Shown here one piece after another: positions 62,026 to 64,000 of a stretch of 64,000 nt of DNA (the first letter of the stretch is position 1; each line of letters opens with the position of its first letter). The stretch covers positions 1 to 64,000 of the forward strand of contig NZ_RJOB01000003.1 in NCBI RefSeq assembly GCF_003943935.1. The letters run 5' to 3'. The notes beneath the pieces are model-generated. The model did no database searches. It was not told the DNA's origin and saw only the letters and a program-made list of their open reading frames with translations. A program made the position numbers and the translations under genes. The stretch is from Streptococcus mitis (GTDB taxonomy: Bacteria; Bacillota; Bacilli; Lactobacillales; Streptococcaceae).

Positions 62026-62201
62026 TAAGCCATCTCCAGAGCAAGAGCTTCATCTCGTAATTTTTCAACATCACTAACCGTAGATCGCTATCCTTCAATC
62101 ATATTTGTACTTAAAGCATACCAAACACTCTTAAAAACGGATCGGTTTTCAAAAGCTACTCCCATGATTGTCATCTTTTATTTATCTATATCTAAGGACA
62201 T
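62025..62201 (-). pseudogene. Class I Fic antitoxin gene with two nonsense codons
   Basis: From ATG 62201 (AGGAGG ahead) one frame reads MSLDIDK, TAA, then 29 codons ending ALSTNMIEG, TAG, then RSTVSDVEKLRDEALALEMA and the true stop. TNMIEG fits the inhibitory motif [S/T]xxxE[G/N] of Fic antitoxins. Both internal stops can come from CAA and CAG (Gln) by single C-to-T changes. TGGTATAAT lies just upstream as an extended -10. Confidence 0.65.
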
Positions 62202-62645
62202 ATGCTACCTCCTTTAGTTACATTATACCATGTTTCTCTGTAGCTTTTAAAAATTTTATAAACTTCAAATCCAAATATAAAACTCGTTCTTTTTCCTTTT
62301 TTAACTAATGATTTTGAGTAAAAACTTAACTTCAGGGGAAAATGAAGTAAAACTAGACAAAATTCAAAAACTGATTTCGTACAACTCAAAATACTGATTT
62401 TAGACTGAAGATAATACTAGAATTCTAATTAATGTTTTTATAATAAAGAGCTGACGACTTATGTTGCTTTTGATTTCTTAAGAATGTAAAAAGAAACAAT
62501 AAGGTAAACTTTCGAGTGATTTGAAACGTTGATAGTATCGTATTGATTAACGTTTTGAGGTAACTGACCTTGTCAGGTTGCAGCCACATTTGTAAGCGAC
62601 TAAAGTCGCAACAACTGTGTCAATTGCACCAATTTAGTAAAAAAG
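62202..62645. other. Intergenic region with structured repeats
   Basis: I see no real gene. The part 62520-62615 is rich in short dyads (AACGTT twice, CTGACCTTGTCAG at 62564-62576, GCGACTAAAGTCGC at 62596-62609). A 16-bp sequence at 62498-62513 recurs at 62853-62868. Confidence 0.5.
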
Positions 62646-62677
62646 TACAAAAAAGAACACCCCGAAAGGTGCTCTTT
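62646..62677 (-). terminator. Terminator of the displaced rpsI 3' end
   Basis: On the - strand AGAGCACC pairs with GGTGTTCT across TTTCGG, followed by TTTTTTGT. Confidence 0.85.
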
Positions 62678-62701
62678 GTAAGTACAGTAATTCTTTCGAA
62701 T

Positions 62702-62749
62702 TAACGTTTACTAAATTGTGATGCTTTACGAGCTTTCTTAAGACCTGGT
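62702..62749 (-). pseudogene. rpsI: 3' end fragment of rpsI (ribosomal protein S9), probable att site
   Basis: The frame ends PGLKKARKASQFSKR-stop, the exact C-terminal tail of S9. Upstream of the Pro codon the match stops (VPQ instead of ERKK), so only 15 codons remain, followed by a strong terminator. This is how a target gene's displaced 3' end looks at the far end of an element integrated into rpsI. In pneumococcus rpsI lies upstream on this strand, so orientation fits. Confidence 0.75.
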
Positions 62750-63084
62750 TGGGGCACCACTTATTTCATCTAATTTCAAAGTGCTTTAAAATCAACGTTT
62801 TCATAAGTTTTCAAAACATAAAATTTCAACTAATTTTAATCAATTTCATCAAAATAAGGTAAACTTTCATAAAAAATAAGCAAAAATCGAACCAGAATAT
62901 CAAAAGTTTCCCTTATTTAGTTTTACAGAAGTGAAATAGGGATTCACTACACGTCAATATACGGTAGAAACCTTGATTTAAAGCGATTCTTGAAATTTCA
63001 AATTTCACTACATTGCAATAAAAATAAGCCGAATCACTACCTTTTTTTGAAATAAGAATATTGATTCGGACAATTAAAAGTAAG

Positions 63085-63117
63085 AGGAACTCAAATGTAA
63101 ATTGGAGTTCCTTTTTT
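63085..63117 (+). terminator. Orphan + strand terminator
   Basis: GGAACTC pairs with GAGTTCC across 12 bases and is followed by TTTTTT. No intact + strand gene precedes it, which hints at a lost gene. Confidence 0.65.
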
Positions 63118-63353
63118 GTATATTTTTCAAATAACGCCTCTACACTATTTGTAGCAAATTCACCACTACAGTTTTATCTTAGTTAAAATAAGTTAGAATA
63201 TGTAAGTGAGTATCAGATATACCAAGACATCGTCACCATCTAAGGTATATTCAAAATACAAAAGTTGACCAACTAGATTTCTGAATATCCTTATATATCC
63301 ATTCTCAAAATTGGTTTAAATAGCGTAGTCTTTTAAACTAGTTTTGAGAATCT

Positions 63354-63387
63354 AAAAAATCTTCCTACATATGTAAGAAGATTTTTT
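63354..63387. terminator. Terminator of the choline-binding protein gene
   Basis: AAAAAATCTTC and GAAGATTTTTT pair, with TACATATGTA in the loop, 33 bases after the stop codon. It can act on both strands. Confidence 0.85.
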
Positions 63388-63420
63388 AGTTCAGAATGAT
63401 TAGATTTAGCTAATGGATAC

Positions 63421-64000
63421 CTATCCTACCCACTCACCGTTAGCATTGACTCGATAGCCATCGGGTGTAGTGGTGTTTACTAATAAATCTCCTGAATTAT
63501 AGGTATAGTACCATTTACCAGAAACTGTAAACCAACCTGTCTTCATAGCTCCAGCAGTATCAAGATAATACCATGATCCTTTGTCTTTAACCCAACCAGT
63601 AGCCATTGAACCTGATTCGTTTAAGTAATACCATAAGCCTTTATCTTTAATCCAACCAGTAGCCATTGAACCTGATTCGTTTAAGTAATACCATAAGCCT
63701 TTGTCTTTAACCCAACCAGTAGCCATTGAACCTGATTCGTTTAAGTAATACCATAATCCTTTATCTTTAACCCAACCAGTAGCCATTGAACCTGATTCGT
63801 TTAAGTAATACCATAAGCCTTTATCTTTAACCCAACCAGTAGCCATTGAACCTGATTCGTTTAAGTAATACCATAAGCCTTTATCTTTAACCCAACCAGT
63901 AGCCATTGAACCTGATTCGTTTAAATAATACCATAAGCCTTTGTCTTTAACCCAACCAACTACTCCCTGATTAGAATTCTTTTTAGGTTTAGCTACATCA
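63421..64000 (-). CDS. Choline-binding surface protein, C-terminal part (5' end outside the window)
   Basis: The frame is open from the window edge to TAG at 63421. It starts in a linker (DVAKPKKNSNQG), followed by six near-identical 20-residue choline-binding repeats (GWVKDKGLWYYLNESGSMAT), one diverged repeat (DTAGAMKTG) and the C-terminal tail ending PDGYRVNANGEWVG, which resembles PspA/CbpA tails. The repeats bind phosphocholine on teichoic acids and hold the protein on the wall. The functional N-terminal domain is not visible, so no role can be assigned. Confidence 0.93.
   Translation of the reverse strand, partial: DVAKPKKNSNQGVVGWVKDKGLWYYLNESGSMATGWVKDKGLWYYLNESGSMATGWVKDKGLWYYLNESGSMATGWVKDKGLWYYLNESGSMATGWVKDKGLWYYLNESGSMATGWIKDKGLWYYLNESGSMATGWVKDKGSWYYLDTAGAMKTGWFTVSGKWYYTYNSGDLLVNTTTPDGYRVNANGEWVG
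63601..63960 (-). repeat. Six 60-bp tandem repeats in the choline-binding domain
   Basis: Six consecutive 60-bp units differ at only a few positions (for example GTCTTT or ATCTTT, AAGCC or AATCC). Such identity points to recent expansion or homogenisation by recombination. Confidence 0.92.

Larger units (their letters stand above)
62750..63420. other. AT-rich region between rpsI fragment and choline-binding gene
   Basis: No gene of note is present. It contains a copy of a 16-bp direct repeat (62853-62868), a + strand terminator (63085-63117), a 20-bp hairpin (63301-63351) and the terminator of the choline-binding gene. If the rpsI tail is an att site, this is the end of the integrated element. 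Confidence 0.5.

Noticed and set aside
62192..62389. 65-codon - strand ORF
   Set aside because: It contains the promoter region of the fic antitoxin and has no ribosome-binding site or recognisable protein features.
63601..63960. Regular 60-bp repeats resembling a CRISPR array
   Set aside because: The units are contiguous without spacers and encode choline-binding repeats in frame.
62750..64000. Integrase or conjugation genes of the presumed rpsI element
   Set aside because: None is present up to the window edge, so the element is inferred from the att-like footprint only.

Overview
The window is chromosome from a mitis-group Streptococcus, most like S. mitis, S. oralis or a close pneumococcal relative. 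The evidence is pneumococcus-like gene order running backwards along the + strand (rsmH-ftsL-pbp2X-mraY-clpL-luxS-dexB-capsule-aliA-pbp1A-recU-ypsA-gpsB-rnpB-rlmL-mapZ-gnd-ritR), four BOX elements, choline-binding repeats at the right edge, and low GC. Two things argue against typical S. pneumoniae: a large Rib/YPDG surface adhesin lies where I recall pneumococcal choline-binding genes next to ritR, and an AliB-like lipoprotein gene sits between dexB and the capsule operon.

Layout. 1-3.2 kb: 5' part of a surface adhesin whose consensus promoter fires into twelve perfect ATACAC repeats. 3.7-12.7 kb: core genes for redox/iron regulation (ritR), the pentose phosphate pathway (gnd), division and wall growth (mapZ, gpsB, ypsA, pbp1A, recU) and RNase P RNA. 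13.1-15.1 kb: aliA with a CodY-like promoter. 15.3-38.2 kb: a complete Wzx/Wzy capsule or receptor polysaccharide locus. It contains the wzg-wzh-wzd-wze regulators, one initiating sugar-phosphate transferase, five further glycosyltransferases, wzx, wzy, a LicD-type transferase beside a glycerol-phosphate cytidylyltransferase, the UDP-FucNAc pathway (fnlABC), the dTDP-rhamnose pathway (rmlACBD) and glf. The predicted polymer contains L-FucNAc, L-rhamnose and galactofuranose, with a likely glycerol-phosphate decoration. 38.6-42.5 kb: aliB-like gene and dexB with a cre site. 42.5-51.6 kb: UPF0371 gene, luxS, clpL with two CtsR boxes and a 29-codon leader ORF, mraY, pbp2X, ftsL, rsmH.

51.7-64 kb is more accessory. 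An XRE/DUF3278 membrane-protein operon ends in a glutathione peroxidase gene. A four-gene UmuDC-like operon has an S24 self-cleaving repressor. A POT peptide transporter has a CodY-like box, followed by a GH31 glycosidase. A dead Fic toxin/antitoxin pair carries two nonsense codons in the antitoxin. A displaced 3' end of rpsI with its terminator looks like the far attachment site of an element integrated in rpsI. The window ends inside a choline-binding protein gene with six near-identical 60-bp repeats.

The genes work together in four groups: cell division and wall synthesis, surface polysaccharide assembly, peptide uptake (aliA, aliB-like, dtpT), and stress or SOS responses. The least explained parts are the adhesin hexamer array, the DUF3278 operon, the UmuDC-like operon and the rpsI-tail/Fic/choline-binding right end.
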